The position numbers and the translations under genes were made by a program. A stretch of DNA of 36,864 bases from Candidatus Dadabacteria bacterium (GTDB lineage: Bacteria; Desulfobacterota_D; UBA1144; Nemesobacterales; Nemesobacteraceae): positions 1 to 36,864 of the forward strand of contig JAJDUA010000030.1 of NCBI GenBank assembly GCA_022826905.1. Reading direction: 5' to 3'. How positions within the stretch are numbered: the stretch's first letter is position 1; each line of letters begins with the position of its first letter. Positions 6,897 to 14,628 of this stretch are shown one piece after another. Below the pieces are notes generated by a model. That model worked only from the letters and a program-made list of their open reading frames with translations. It was not told the DNA's origin and did no database searches.

Positions 6897-9566
6897 ATGA
6901 AAGGGGTTTTCAAATTACTTTTTCTGTTCATTCTGATTACGGGAGCAAGTCTTATGAGTTTAAATGCGCAGACCTTTGCGGGTGTCGAAGGAGTAGCGAA
7001 ATACAGTCTTTCTAACGGCATGACCGTGCTTCTTGAGAGAAACGACTCCTCTCCGGTTGTCGCAGTTAACGTGTGGGTGAAGACCGGAAGCGCGTGCGAG
7101 GTGGAGGGCGAGTATGGCCTCGCGCATGTGCACGAACATATGCTTTTCAAGGGGACGGAAAGAAGGCAGGTCGGCGAGATAGCCGGAATGGTCGAGGCGG
7201 GGGGAGGAGATATAAACGCGTTTACCTCCTTTGACGAGACGGTTTATTACATTGTGAGCGCGCGACGCTTTCTGCCCATGGCTCTTGAGGTGCTCTCAGA
7301 CGTCATGGAAAACTCGACTTTTGACCCCGTGGAGCTTGAGAAGGAGCTTGAGGTTGTGCAGGAAGAGATAAGAAGGGGAGAGGATTCTCCCTCAAGAGTT
7401 CTCAGCCAGAAGCTTTTTTCCACGGCCTACAGTGTTCATCCCTACGGAAGGCCCATAATTGGAACCAAGCAGAGCGTGGAGAGTTTCACCAGGGACGGAA
7501 TACTGGATTTCTACAGAAAGTGGTATTCCCCGGACAACATGATTCTCGTTGTGGTCGGGGATTTTGATCCCGAGGGAATAAAGGACGCGGTGGCCCGGAC
7601 TTTCGGAAAAATAAAGAGAAGAGAAACTCCTGAGTGCAAACTTCCTCCTGAACCCGAGCAGAAACGCACAAGAACCTTTGTTATCGGCCGCGACGTAAAC
7701 ACTGGCTACTTCAGTTTCTCCTTTCACACCCCCTCGGCGAGCCACCCTGACACTCCTGTTCTTGACGTTATAAGCGGCGTACTGGGCACCGGGGAAAGCT
7801 CCAGACTCTACAGAAAGCTGAAGGAGCAAAATGCCACCGTAAACGACATATACGCCTACGCTTACAGTCTCAAGGAAAGCGGCCTTTTCCTCGTGGGCGG
7901 AGTTTTTGATCCCGGCAAGGTTCAAAAAGCCTCAAAGGAGATAGTGGCTGAAATAGAGCTTATAAAAAATGAGCCCGTCGGGGCCGAGGAGCTTGCCCGT
8001 GCCAAAACCAATATAGAAAGGGACTTTATCCGCGCCAAGGAGACCATGCAGGGACAGGCGAGAAAGCTTGGTTACTTCGAGCTTGAAACGGGAGATTACG
8101 GCTACGAACGCTTCTACCTTGAGAGAGTGAGAAATATTACCCCGGAGGACATATTGCGCGTGGCCAGAAAATACCTCACGCAGAGGAATCTCACCGCGGG
8201 AGTTCTGCTTCCAGAAGACAAAACCAAGGGGGTTGAGCAGGGCTTCAGAAAAGCTCTTGTTTTTCCTGGAGAGACTCGGAAAAAAGAAAAGAAGAAGGCT
8301 TCCTCAACGCAGACGGAATTAAAAAAACACGAGCTTTCAAACGGAATCCGGGTTCTTTTGAAACGCAATCCTGCTGTTCCGCTTTTCTCCGTTCACGCGG
8401 TTTTCCTGGGCGGTCTCAGGTATGAGGACGAGAATACAAACGGAATTTCGAACTTCATGTCCGGGATGTTCACCCGCGGCACCTCGAGCCGCACCGCAGA
8501 AGATATAGCCGCTCAGATAGAAGGGCTCGGGGGAACTGTCGATGGCTTTTCTGGAAAAAACAGCGTCGGGGTAACCCTTTCTGCCTTAAGCGAGAACTTT
8601 GAAGGGGCAATGGATATTTTCTCAGACGTGATACTTAATCCTTCTTTCTCCGATGAGGAAATGGAGAGGGAGAGAAGGGAAATCCTGGCCGCCTTGGAAA
8701 AGCAGGAGGACAACCTCACGGGAAAAACGGTCAGGAATTTTCTGAAGACTCTTTTCCGCAAGCATCCCTACAGGTTCAACGTACTGGGAACCGAGGAAAA
8801 CGTAGGCAGGTTCACTTCGGCCGATATCAGGAGGTTTTATGGAAAAGTCATAAGGCCCGAGAACATGGTTATCTCCGTTGCGGGCGACATTGATGCGGAG
8901 AAAACTCTTGGCGTTCTCGAAGAACTGTTTGGCGGAAGGAAGCATGGAGGCTTCAAAAAAATCCGGCCCCCCCGCGAATCTGTGCTTTCTGCCGGGAGGG
9001 AAACCATCGAGTTTGAGAGAGACAAGGCCCAGACCCACATTATCGCGGGTTTTCACGCCCCGGGTTTTAAAAACCGAGACCGCTACGCGTTCGAAGTGCT
9101 GAATTCGGTGCTCTCAGGCCAGGGAGGAAGACTCTTCATCGAGCTTCGAGACAAGAAAAGTCTTGCCTACGCCGTCACTTCGTTCTATGTTCCCGGGATG
9201 GAAGGCGGCTATTTCGGCGTCTATATAGGAACTGCTCCGCAGAAGGAAAAAGAGGCGCTCGGAGCGATAAAGGAACAGCTCCAGCTTGTTTTGGAGGGTG
9301 TCGGGGAGGATGAGCTTGAAAGGGCGAAAAACTACATAGTCGGCAGTTTCGAGATAGGGCTTCAGAGAAACTCCGCCCAGGCGTCTACGGTCGGGTTTGA
9401 CGAGCTTTACGGAATTGGCACTTACGAATACAGGAAGTTCCCGGAGAAGATTCTTTCCGTTACGGCTGATGATGTAGCGAGAGTGGCCAGGAAGTACATA
9501 AACCCCGATGCGGCCGCGGTTTCCATCCTGAAACCCGAAGAAAATTCCGCTGAGAACAGGCAGTAG
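6897..9566 (+). CDS. Periplasmic M16-family zinc protease, two fused M16 halves
   Basis: An 889-residue protein with a signal peptide (LLFLFILITGASLMSLNAQ). The N-terminal half is catalytic: the inverted zinc motif HxxEH is His77-x-x-Glu80-His81 (AHVHEH), and the third ligand Glu157 lies at the expected 76-residue distance in VVQEEIRRG. The second half, from about residue 480, is an M16 domain without the motif (GLRYEDENTNGISN), the usual inactive chamber partner. This single-chain layout matches PqqL-like and other double-length M16 proteases that degrade peptides in the periplasm. It is last in the ilvN operon, 27 bases after pssA, with GGAGGCTGGAG before ATG. Confidence 0.92.
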   Translation: MKGVFKLLFLFILITGASLMSLNAQTFAGVEGVAKYSLSNGMTVLLERNDSSPVVAVNVWVKTGSACEVEGEYGLAHVHEHMLFKGTERRQVGEIAGMVEAGGGDINAFTSFDETVYYIVSARRFLPMALEVLSDVMENSTFDPVELEKELEVVQEEIRRGEDSPSRVLSQKLFSTAYSVHPYGRPIIGTKQSVESFTRDGILDFYRKWYSPDNMILVVVGDFDPEGIKDAVARTFGKIKRRETPECKLPPEPEQKRTRTFVIGRDVNTGYFSFSFHTPSASHPDTPVLDVISGVLGTGESSRLYRKLKEQNATVNDIYAYAYSLKESGLFLVGGVFDPGKVQKASKEIVAEIELIKNEPVGAEELARAKTNIERDFIRAKETMQGQARKLGYFELETGDYGYERFYLERVRNITPEDILRVARKYLTQRNLTAGVLLPEDKTKGVEQGFRKALVFPGETRKKEKKKASSTQTELKKHELSNGIRVLLKRNPAVPLFSVHAVFLGGLRYEDENTNGISNFMSGMFTRGTSSRTAEDIAAQIEGLGGTVDGFSGKNSVGVTLSALSENFEGAMDIFSDVILNPSFSDEEMERERREILAALEKQEDNLTGKTVRNFLKTLFRKHPYRFNVLGTEENVGRFTSADIRRFYGKVIRPENMVISVAGDIDAEKTLGVLEELFGGRKHGGFKKIRPPRESVLSAGRETIEFERDKAQTHIIAGFHAPGFKNRDRYAFEVLNSVLSGQGGRLFIELRDKKSLAYAVTSFYVPGMEGGYFGVYIGTAPQKEKEALGAIKEQLQLVLEGVGEDELERAKNYIVGSFEIGLQRNSAQASTVGFDELYGIGTYEYRKFPEKILSVTADDVARVARKYINPDAAAVSILKPEENSAENRQ

Positions 9567-9577
9567 GGAATTTGTTT

Positions 9578-9609
9578 GCTCCAATTCAGGGAGCGGACTT
9601 TGTTTTTTT
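9578..9609 (+). terminator. Rho-independent terminator-like hairpin after the M16 gene
   Basis: GCTCC (9578-9582) and GGAGC (9590-9594) form a stem with a 7-base loop, and a run of seven T lies at 9603-9609. The 8-base gap between stem and T run makes it a weak candidate. It lies between two convergent genes. Confidence 0.45.
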
Positions 9610-10543
9610 AAGGACTTTCGGGCGGAAGAGTATAAAAGCGCGTCGTCGGGTAAGCGAGATCAATATTGGGATGTTTTTCAAACTCGCTCAGTATCGCTTC
9701 CCAGATACCCTGCTCCGAGCCCCTTTTCTGTCTCGGGTTTATGATGTATCTCATTGAAAACAGAATTCCGCTGTCTCTTGTCGACATGTAAACCGCCGGG
9801 GTGAGCTTCGAGAAATGTATCATGTATCTTTCGGCGGCCAGGTTGAGTTGTTGTTCAGCCTGCTTTGAAGAGGATTCGATTTTTTCTTTCGCTATCTTCT
9901 CAAGAATTTCGCGGGTCTTTCTCCAGTCGCTCTCAAACGTTACGAGAACCTGTATCTCATTCCATATGTAGTTAAAAGCGCCGTGATAATTCGCGGTTCT
10001 TTCCTTCAGAACGTGGCTGTTGGGAATATGTATGATCCTGCCTGTGCTCTGTTCCGCTTCAACCCAGTTTCCGATCTCGACTATGCTGAACTGAAACAGC
10101 CTTAAGTCTATTACATCCCCCTTGGTTTCTCCTATCTGTATGCGGTCCCCTATTACGAAGGGTTTTCTCCAGAGGATGAAGAACCAGCCGGCAATGTTGG
10201 CTATGGTTTCATGTAGCGCTATAGCGAGACCGGCGCTCGCGATACCCAGGTAGGTTCCCAAGGGACCCAGACCCTTTATCCATATGCTGCCGACCAGTAT
10301 TATAGCAAGGAAGGCGTGGACGTACCCTATAATGCGTTTTGAGTAATAGACTGTCTTGGGATCTTTCGTGTTCTTGGTTATGACTGAAATGAGGATTTTT
10401 CTGAGGAAGAAGAGGATTGCCACTATCAGGATAGAGAGCAGCAGGTTTTCTATCTGCGTGTGGTAGGCGTTGTGGTATTCCCTGAAGCGATTTATTAGAT
10501 TTTCCACAACTTCAAAAATAAACGATCTTGAGAGAGAGTTCAA
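9608..10543 (-). CDS. Mechanosensitive ion channel, MscS family
   Basis: A 311-residue inner-membrane protein with three N-terminal transmembrane helices. The MscS pore helix and beta-domain entry read YLGIASAGLAIALHETIANI, then FILWRKPFVIGDRIQIG and the GDVIDLRLFQFSIVE strand. The C-terminal cytosolic part follows the MscS alpha/beta layout. Such channels open under membrane tension and release solutes after hypo-osmotic shock. The start appears to be TTG at 10543; no ATG occurs in the first helices and no clear ribosome site is seen, so the N-terminus is uncertain. It converges with the M16 gene. Confidence 0.9.
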   Translation of the reverse strand: MNSLSRSFIFEVVENLINRFREYHNAYHTQIENLLLSILIVAILFFLRKILISVITKNTKDPKTVYYSKRIIGYVHAFLAIILVGSIWIKGLGPLGTYLGIASAGLAIALHETIANIAGWFFILWRKPFVIGDRIQIGETKGDVIDLRLFQFSIVEIGNWVEAEQSTGRIIHIPNSHVLKERTANYHGAFNYIWNEIQVLVTFESDWRKTREILEKIAKEKIESSSKQAEQQLNLAAERYMIHFSKLTPAVYMSTRDSGILFSMRYIINPRQKRGSEQGIWEAILSEFEKHPNIDLAYPTTRFYTLPPESP

Positions 10544-10621
10544 AAAGGTGGGAAATTTTACCCTCTTGGGTCGGTGGGCGCTTCGATTTTCATTTATTTT
10601 CTTTTCTGTTATTCTGTTTGC

Positions 10622-10695
10622 GGGCTGCTAGCTCAGTCTGGTAGAGCAGCTGACTCTTAATCAGTCGGTCGTGGGTTCGAATCCCTCGCAGCCCA
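10622..10695 (+). tRNA. tRNA-Lys (anticodon CUU)
   Basis: A complete cloverleaf: acceptor GGGCTGC pairs with GCAGCCC, discriminator A. The D-loop has AGCTCAGTCTGGTAGAGC. The anticodon loop CTCTTAA gives CUU. The T-arm is GTGGGTTCGAATCCCTC. CCA is not encoded. Confidence 0.97.
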
Positions 10696-10765
10696 CTTCA
10701 TTTTGCGTCTTACGGCACTGTCCGGAAATACGATTCCGGGTGCTTGCCGACTTTGACGGTAAAGG

Positions 10766-10847
10766 GCGAGAGTGGCGGAACAGGCAGACGCGCTAGATTT
10801 AGGATCTAGTACCTTAGGGTGTGAGGGTTCGACTCCCTCCTCTCGCA
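10766..10847 (+). tRNA. tRNA-Leu (anticodon UAG)
   Basis: A class II tRNA of 82 bases: acceptor GCGAGAG pairs with CTCTCGC, discriminator A. The anticodon loop TTTAGGA gives UAG. A short variable arm (TACCTTAGGGTGT) precedes the T-arm GAGGGTTCGACTCCCTC. CCA is not encoded. It ends 28 bases before the ApbE gene. Confidence 0.96.
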
Positions 10848-10875
10848 GAAAAATGCTTTACGTGATTCTCAAGAT

Positions 10876-11853
10876 ATGCGCCTTCTTGCGCTTTTAATTC
10901 TGTTTTTTTGTTCCTGCTCCCACGGTACGGAGAATCTTTACGAGAGATCTTTTTACTCGATGGGCTCCACCGTGGAACTTAAGTTCTATTCCCCGAGCGA
11001 GGAACTCTTCCACCGGATTGTTGATGCCTGCGTCGAGAGAACTAGGGAAATAGACTGGCTTTTCAGTAACTACAGGGATGACAGCATTCTTGCCCAGGTG
11101 AACAGAAATGCGGGGGTCACTCCTGTTCCCGTGCCCGGGGAGTTTCTGCGTCTCGTGCGGACCTCGATTAGGTATTCGGAGCTTACCGAAGGGGCTTTTG
11201 ACATAACTATAGGCAGTCTTTTCGAACTCTGGAGGGCTGAGACCAAGGCGGGGCGGTTACCCGCTCGGTCACGTATCCGCGACGCACTTGGGTGTACGGG
11301 TTTTCAGAAGATAAAAATAGACGAAGTCAAATCTCAGGTCCTCCTTGACGGCGACTGCGTCAGACTCGACTTCGGAGCTATAGGCAAAGGCTATGCGGTT
11401 GACGAGATGGTGAAAATCGCCAGGGAGAACGGAATCAGTAGGGGGCTTGTGAATTTCGGGGGAAACATATACGCGATGGATCCTCCCGCAGGCAGAAAGT
11501 CCTGGGATGTGGGAGTAAGGAAACCCGGGAGCGGCAATAAAATCATCTCGAAACTTGATCTTATGAGAAAAGGGGTTGCGACTTCAGGAGATTACGAGCG
11601 CTACTTTGAGCACGAGGGTAAAAGATATTCCCATATAATCAATCCCAAAACTGGTTGGCCGGCGGAGGACGTGACTTCTGTAGTGGCAGTTTCCAAAAGC
11701 GCTACGGAAGCCGATGTCTTCTCAACTGCTGTTTCGGTTCTGGGTTCGCGTGGCGCAAAGATGTTTGTCCGGAAAGATAAATCCCTGGGTTTTCTGGTCG
11801 TCGGGAAAAACGGGGAGGAAAGGTCCTGCTTCGGTTCTTATAAGTGCCCCTAA
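10876..11853 (+). CDS. apbE: ApbE family FAD:protein FMN transferase, lipoprotein
   Basis: A 325-residue flavin transferase that takes FMN from FAD and attaches it covalently to a Thr in a target motif of exported proteins. A lipoprotein signal with FFCSC near residues 10-14 suggests membrane anchoring on the periplasmic side. Family motifs visible are YERSFYSMGSTVELKFY at the start, EGAFDITIGSLFELW, RLDFGAIGKGYAVD (flavin site), GNIYAM, and HIINPKTGWPAEDV with DVFSTAVSVLG (Mg2+ region). A target with TGATITT is encoded 0.5 kb away on the other strand. It follows tRNA-Leu closely and converges with the small membrane protein gene. Confidence 0.93.
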   Translation: MRLLALLILFFCSCSHGTENLYERSFYSMGSTVELKFYSPSEELFHRIVDACVERTREIDWLFSNYRDDSILAQVNRNAGVTPVPVPGEFLRLVRTSIRYSELTEGAFDITIGSLFELWRAETKAGRLPARSRIRDALGCTGFQKIKIDEVKSQVLLDGDCVRLDFGAIGKGYAVDEMVKIARENGISRGLVNFGGNIYAMDPPAGRKSWDVGVRKPGSGNKIISKLDLMRKGVATSGDYERYFEHEGKRYSHIINPKTGWPAEDVTSVVAVSKSATEADVFSTAVSVLGSRGAKMFVRKDKSLGFLVVGKNGEERSCFGSYKCP

Positions 11854-11863
11854 GGTGCAGTGG

Positions 11864-12361
11864 TCATTGCGGGGGCTTCGGATACTCCGGTTTTTTTCTG
11901 TAAAGGTAGTACGTTACGAAAATGATCAAGTAAAGAAGAGATACCTGAAGGACAACAAAAGAACCGATTTTAACATAGGCAAACTCGGCACTTACGTACC
12001 TTACCAGCCAGCCGCCGGCTATATCGAGGAAGGCCGAGCCGTAAGATGCTATTATGACGAGAAGCTTCTCGGCGGAGCTTCTGTTCGTAAAAAGAAAAAG
12101 ATGGTTAAGCGTCACCAGCAAAATGGCCATTGAGAAAAAATGGAAATGAGCTTCCTCAAGCAGCCCGAAATAGCTTCTCGGAGGCCTGAAGCTTTCTTCG
12201 GATCCCCTGTAGTACTCAACCACGCTATCGAAGCTGAATCCTATCTTCAGAAAAAACAGAAGGTTCGTGAGCCACAGAAACAGAAAGAAAATCGTCGTGA
12301 GCAAGACGATGAGTTTCAACAGGTCGTTCTTTCTTATGTCCGCTGAAATAAAAAATTTCAT
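11864..12361 (-). CDS. Small four-helix membrane protein of unknown function, His-bearing
   Basis: A 165-residue protein that I do not recognise. Four hydrophobic segments lie near residues 15-40, 74-92, 98-118 and 132-153, with a Lys/Pro-rich C-terminus. The second helix carries EEAHFHFF...NH, with His72, His74 and His87, a pattern that could ligate heme or metal; this is inference. The start has AGGAGAAAAAA before ATG. It follows the FMN-binding protein gene by 14 bases and is surely co-transcribed with it. By context it may pass electrons between the quinone pool and the periplasmic flavoprotein, or be a membrane partner of the nearby iron permease. Sequence alone does not prove either. 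Confidence 0.75.
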   Translation of the reverse strand: MKFFISADIRKNDLLKLIVLLTTIFFLFLWLTNLLFFLKIGFSFDSVVEYYRGSEESFRPPRSYFGLLEEAHFHFFSMAILLVTLNHLFLFTNRSSAEKLLVIIASYGSAFLDIAGGWLVRYVSAEFAYVKIGSFVVLQVSLLYLIIFVTYYLYRKKPEYPKPPQ

Positions 12362-12375
12362 TTTTTTCTCCTGAA

Positions 12376-12921
12376 TCAGGAATCAGCCGGAACGCCGAAC
12401 ATAACTCGATAGACGGTAAGGACTCTCCTGGTAGCCCTTGAAAAAGAACTTGTGGTTATCGTGGCGCCGGTAACGTTTGGGATTGCTTTTCCTACTTTCA
12501 TTCCATCCAACTTGGTTTTTCCCAGGAACAAGTTTATCCACTTTCCGCTCGGCATGTAATCCGTAGGTTCAAAAAATGCGAGAATTTCTGCGTGGCGAAG
12601 CGTCCCGTCGGGATTTATGACAAACATTACTGTTTCCGTCATGGTTCGAAGCTTGTGGGTATCGATAACCACATAGCCTGTCTCCTTTCCGTCGGATTTT
12701 GCTATGTAGAAAGTATAGAGTCTTGAATCTGTCTCGGTACGGGCGATTTCACTTACATTCCGGGCTTGGCGTTCGTTTAGAAACACGTGTCTTTTTTCTA
12801 TTTCTTCCGCCTCGGGGAAAGCAAGTTCAAGCGCTTTGCCTTTGGTAAGAAAGACTTTAGCTGAGGAATCCCCGGCAAGAAAAAACACAAGCGTTATCAA
12901 GATAAGGATTTTCGCAATCAT
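12376..12921 (-). CDS. Periplasmic FMN-binding domain protein, ApbE substrate
   Basis: A 181-residue exported protein with a signal peptide (LILITLVFFLAGDSSA) and an FMN_bind domain like NqrC/RnfG. The flavinylation motif is TGATITT at 151-157, with Thr154 as the predicted covalent FMN site. Other family features are GYVVIDTHKLRTMTETV and ILAFFEPTDYMP. It is therefore a small periplasmic electron carrier matured by the ApbE encoded nearby. It lies directly upstream of the four-helix membrane protein. Its ATG is immediately preceded by a strong hairpin rather than a ribosome site, which suggests control of translation. Confidence 0.9.
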   Translation of the reverse strand: MIAKILILITLVFFLAGDSSAKVFLTKGKALELAFPEAEEIEKRHVFLNERQARNVSEIARTETDSRLYTFYIAKSDGKETGYVVIDTHKLRTMTETVMFVINPDGTLRHAEILAFFEPTDYMPSGKWINLFLGKTKLDGMKVGKAIPNVTGATITTSSFSRATRRVLTVYRVMFGVPADS

Positions 12922-12929
12922 GATAGAAT

Positions 12930-12964
12930 AAGGGCAACATTCTATCTGAATATTGCCCTTTTTT
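12930..12964. terminator. Strong hairpin between the porin and FMN-protein genes
   Basis: AAGGGCAA (12930-12937) pairs with TTGCCCTT (12953-12960), and ATTC/GAAT extend the stem after one mismatch, leaving the loop TATCT. On the plus strand six T follow directly, which is terminator-like. On the minus strand, the sense of both neighbours, the hairpin ends 8 bases before the FMN-protein start codon, so it could be the porin's terminator, a 5'-leader regulator, or both. Confidence 0.6.
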
Positions 12965-13036
12965 AAGAGAGAAAAAGAGAGAGAAAAAAAGAAGCATAAA
13001 CCCGCGCCCGTTTATCGCGGATTTAAGTTCTGCATA

Positions 13037-14353
13037 CTAAAACACATATCCGACCCCGAAGTTATACTGGTCCGTTGCCTCGCCCGCGGCGGTATCAAGA
13101 TTCTGATACTCGGCTTTTATGACCACATTTGAGATCGGCTTGTAATTCAGCCCGATTGTGTACTGGGTCCTGTCATTCTTTGGATCCCTTTCATATCCGG
13201 TGGGAACCTTTTCCTGCGTATCGAATTTTTCATACCGGAAAAAAGGTGCCAGATATTCAAGGTATCTGCTTCCGGAGTCGAGAGCGGAGAAAATGTTATA
13301 TGCTCCGAGAACATACCATCCTGACTGCTCCTCCCCGACGGACTTGTTGCCTGTATACTCCTTAAGCTGGTTTATAAGCGCGGCGTCATCAAGAGTCGTC
13401 CAGACCCCAAGGGCTCTCAGGTCAAGGCCGGCATACTGAAACTGCCCGTCAACCGAGTACATCTGGAAAAGACCGTCTATCTCCTGACCGCCAGCCGTCT
13501 CGCCCTGACCGGTATTGCCATAGTACATGGATCCTCCGATTCTGATTCCCGGGACAGGGTCGTACTCAAGCCTTCCGACAAAGGCCATGTCTTCGAATCT
13601 CGCTCTGTTCCCCTTGATCCGAAGACTCCTGTTGTCAGATGCCTTGAATCCCCGGGCATCGGCGCTCGACATCACATAGGCCCTGTAGGAGAGATCTCCC
13701 GCCGCGCCGAGAGCAAACGTTCCGTGCGCCCCGGCTCCAGACTCTCTCCAGGTGCTCGGAATTATGCGTCTTTCCACTTCGGGACGTCCCACTCCGTAAA
13801 ATGTTGTCGGCTCGTGAATCTCGTTCACGGTTCCGAAAGGAGTAAGCAGAAGTCCGCCCCTCAGATTGAACTCCTCGCTTATAAGAAAATCGATATACGC
13901 GAACTCAACCGACGCCGATCCTGATTTTCCATCCTTATTGCTTCCTGTAGTGCCGTGTTCAAACTCTATTTCAGAGTTAAAAACTATGTGGTCGTTGTAC
14001 TTGTAGCCGTTATAGAGAACAAGTCTCAGGTTATCCACTACGTCATTTGCATCCCCCTCTTTTACATTGCCCACAAGTACCTCGCCATATCCTCCGAACG
14101 ATATTCCCTGGTCAACCCTGTAGACTTTGGTAGCCGCGGGGGCCAAGCCGAATTCCTCCTTGTAGACTACAGGCTCCGTTACCGAAGCGGATTTTATTGC
14201 TTCTATCTCGTCCGCGAGAACCTTTATCTGGTTCTCAAGCTTTTTTATCCTTTCCTCAGAAGCTTGACCCGCGAATGAAACCTGCGTGCCCGCGAATGAA
14301 AAAACAAGGAAAAAGACAAAAAGCATTTTCCACTGTCCTGTCCAATTAACCAT
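13037..14353 (-). CDS. Outer-membrane porin-like beta-barrel with N-terminal coiled coil
   Basis: A 438-residue outer-membrane protein. After the signal peptide (FVFFLVFSFAGTQVSFA) there is a short coiled coil (EERIKKLENQIKVLADEI), then alternating amphipathic strands with aromatic girdles and a C-terminal Phe (NFGVGYVF), the BAM insertion signal. It resembles phosphate-selective porin O/P-type barrels: GGLLLTPFGTVNEIHEPTTF is typical. Such barrels admit small anions or other solutes. The start has AAGGAGGATGTCAACAG before ATG. It is divergent from the iron permease and shares its promoter region, so it may serve as the outer-membrane entry for the same system. Substrate is unknown. Confidence 0.85.
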   Translation of the reverse strand: MVNWTGQWKMLFVFFLVFSFAGTQVSFAGQASEERIKKLENQIKVLADEIEAIKSASVTEPVVYKEEFGLAPAATKVYRVDQGISFGGYGEVLVGNVKEGDANDVVDNLRLVLYNGYKYNDHIVFNSEIEFEHGTTGSNKDGKSGSASVEFAYIDFLISEEFNLRGGLLLTPFGTVNEIHEPTTFYGVGRPEVERRIIPSTWRESGAGAHGTFALGAAGDLSYRAYVMSSADARGFKASDNRSLRIKGNRARFEDMAFVGRLEYDPVPGIRIGGSMYYGNTGQGETAGGQEIDGLFQMYSVDGQFQYAGLDLRALGVWTTLDDAALINQLKEYTGNKSVGEEQSGWYVLGAYNIFSALDSGSRYLEYLAPFFRYEKFDTQEKVPTGYERDPKNDRTQYTIGLNYKPISNVVIKAEYQNLDTAAGEATDQYNFGVGYVF

Positions 14354-14408
14354 CTGTTGACATCCTCCTTTTGCAGCCTGCTATGGCTGCGCAACTAATA
14401 GATATTCT

Positions 14409-14444
14409 GGATATTCAATATCCATAATGCATATTAATAGCATT
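14409..14444. promoter_or_regulatory. Palindromic candidate operator between porin and FTR1 genes
   Basis: A perfect 15-base palindrome GGATATTCAATATCC (14409-14423) is followed at once by a 19-base interrupted one, AATGC-N9-GCATT (14426-14444), in a very AT-rich stretch upstream of both divergent genes. The 19-base size recalls Fur-type boxes, but the sequence is not a Fur consensus. A metal-responsive operator is inferred from the neighbours. Confidence 0.4.
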
Positions 14445-14559
14445 CTGGAGTTTGGATGTCAAGAATTTTTTAAAATAATTTTATGAAGAAAAAATCGTCC
14501 CGTTCACCCATCTGACTTGTGCCCGCTGCAGAGCGCAAATCGGGCGGCAATGGGGATTA

Positions 14560-14588
14560 TTGACAATAAAGGTCTAGAAAGGTAGAAA
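14560..14588 (+). promoter_or_regulatory. Promoter of the cytochrome c-FTR1 permease gene
   Basis: TTGACA (14560-14565), a 17-base spacer and TAGAAA (14583-14588). The -35 is consensus and the -10 matches 4 of 6. ATG follows at 14629. Confidence 0.5.
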
Positions 14589-14628
14589 ATACGCTCCCGG
14601 TTTCCATGCGGGGAGACGGTCATAAGTC

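Noticed and set aside
10622-10847. tRNA genes as an attachment site for an integrated element
   Set aside because: No integrase and no repeated tRNA 3' end is visible nearby; the genes to the right form a coherent locus without phage or plasmid features.
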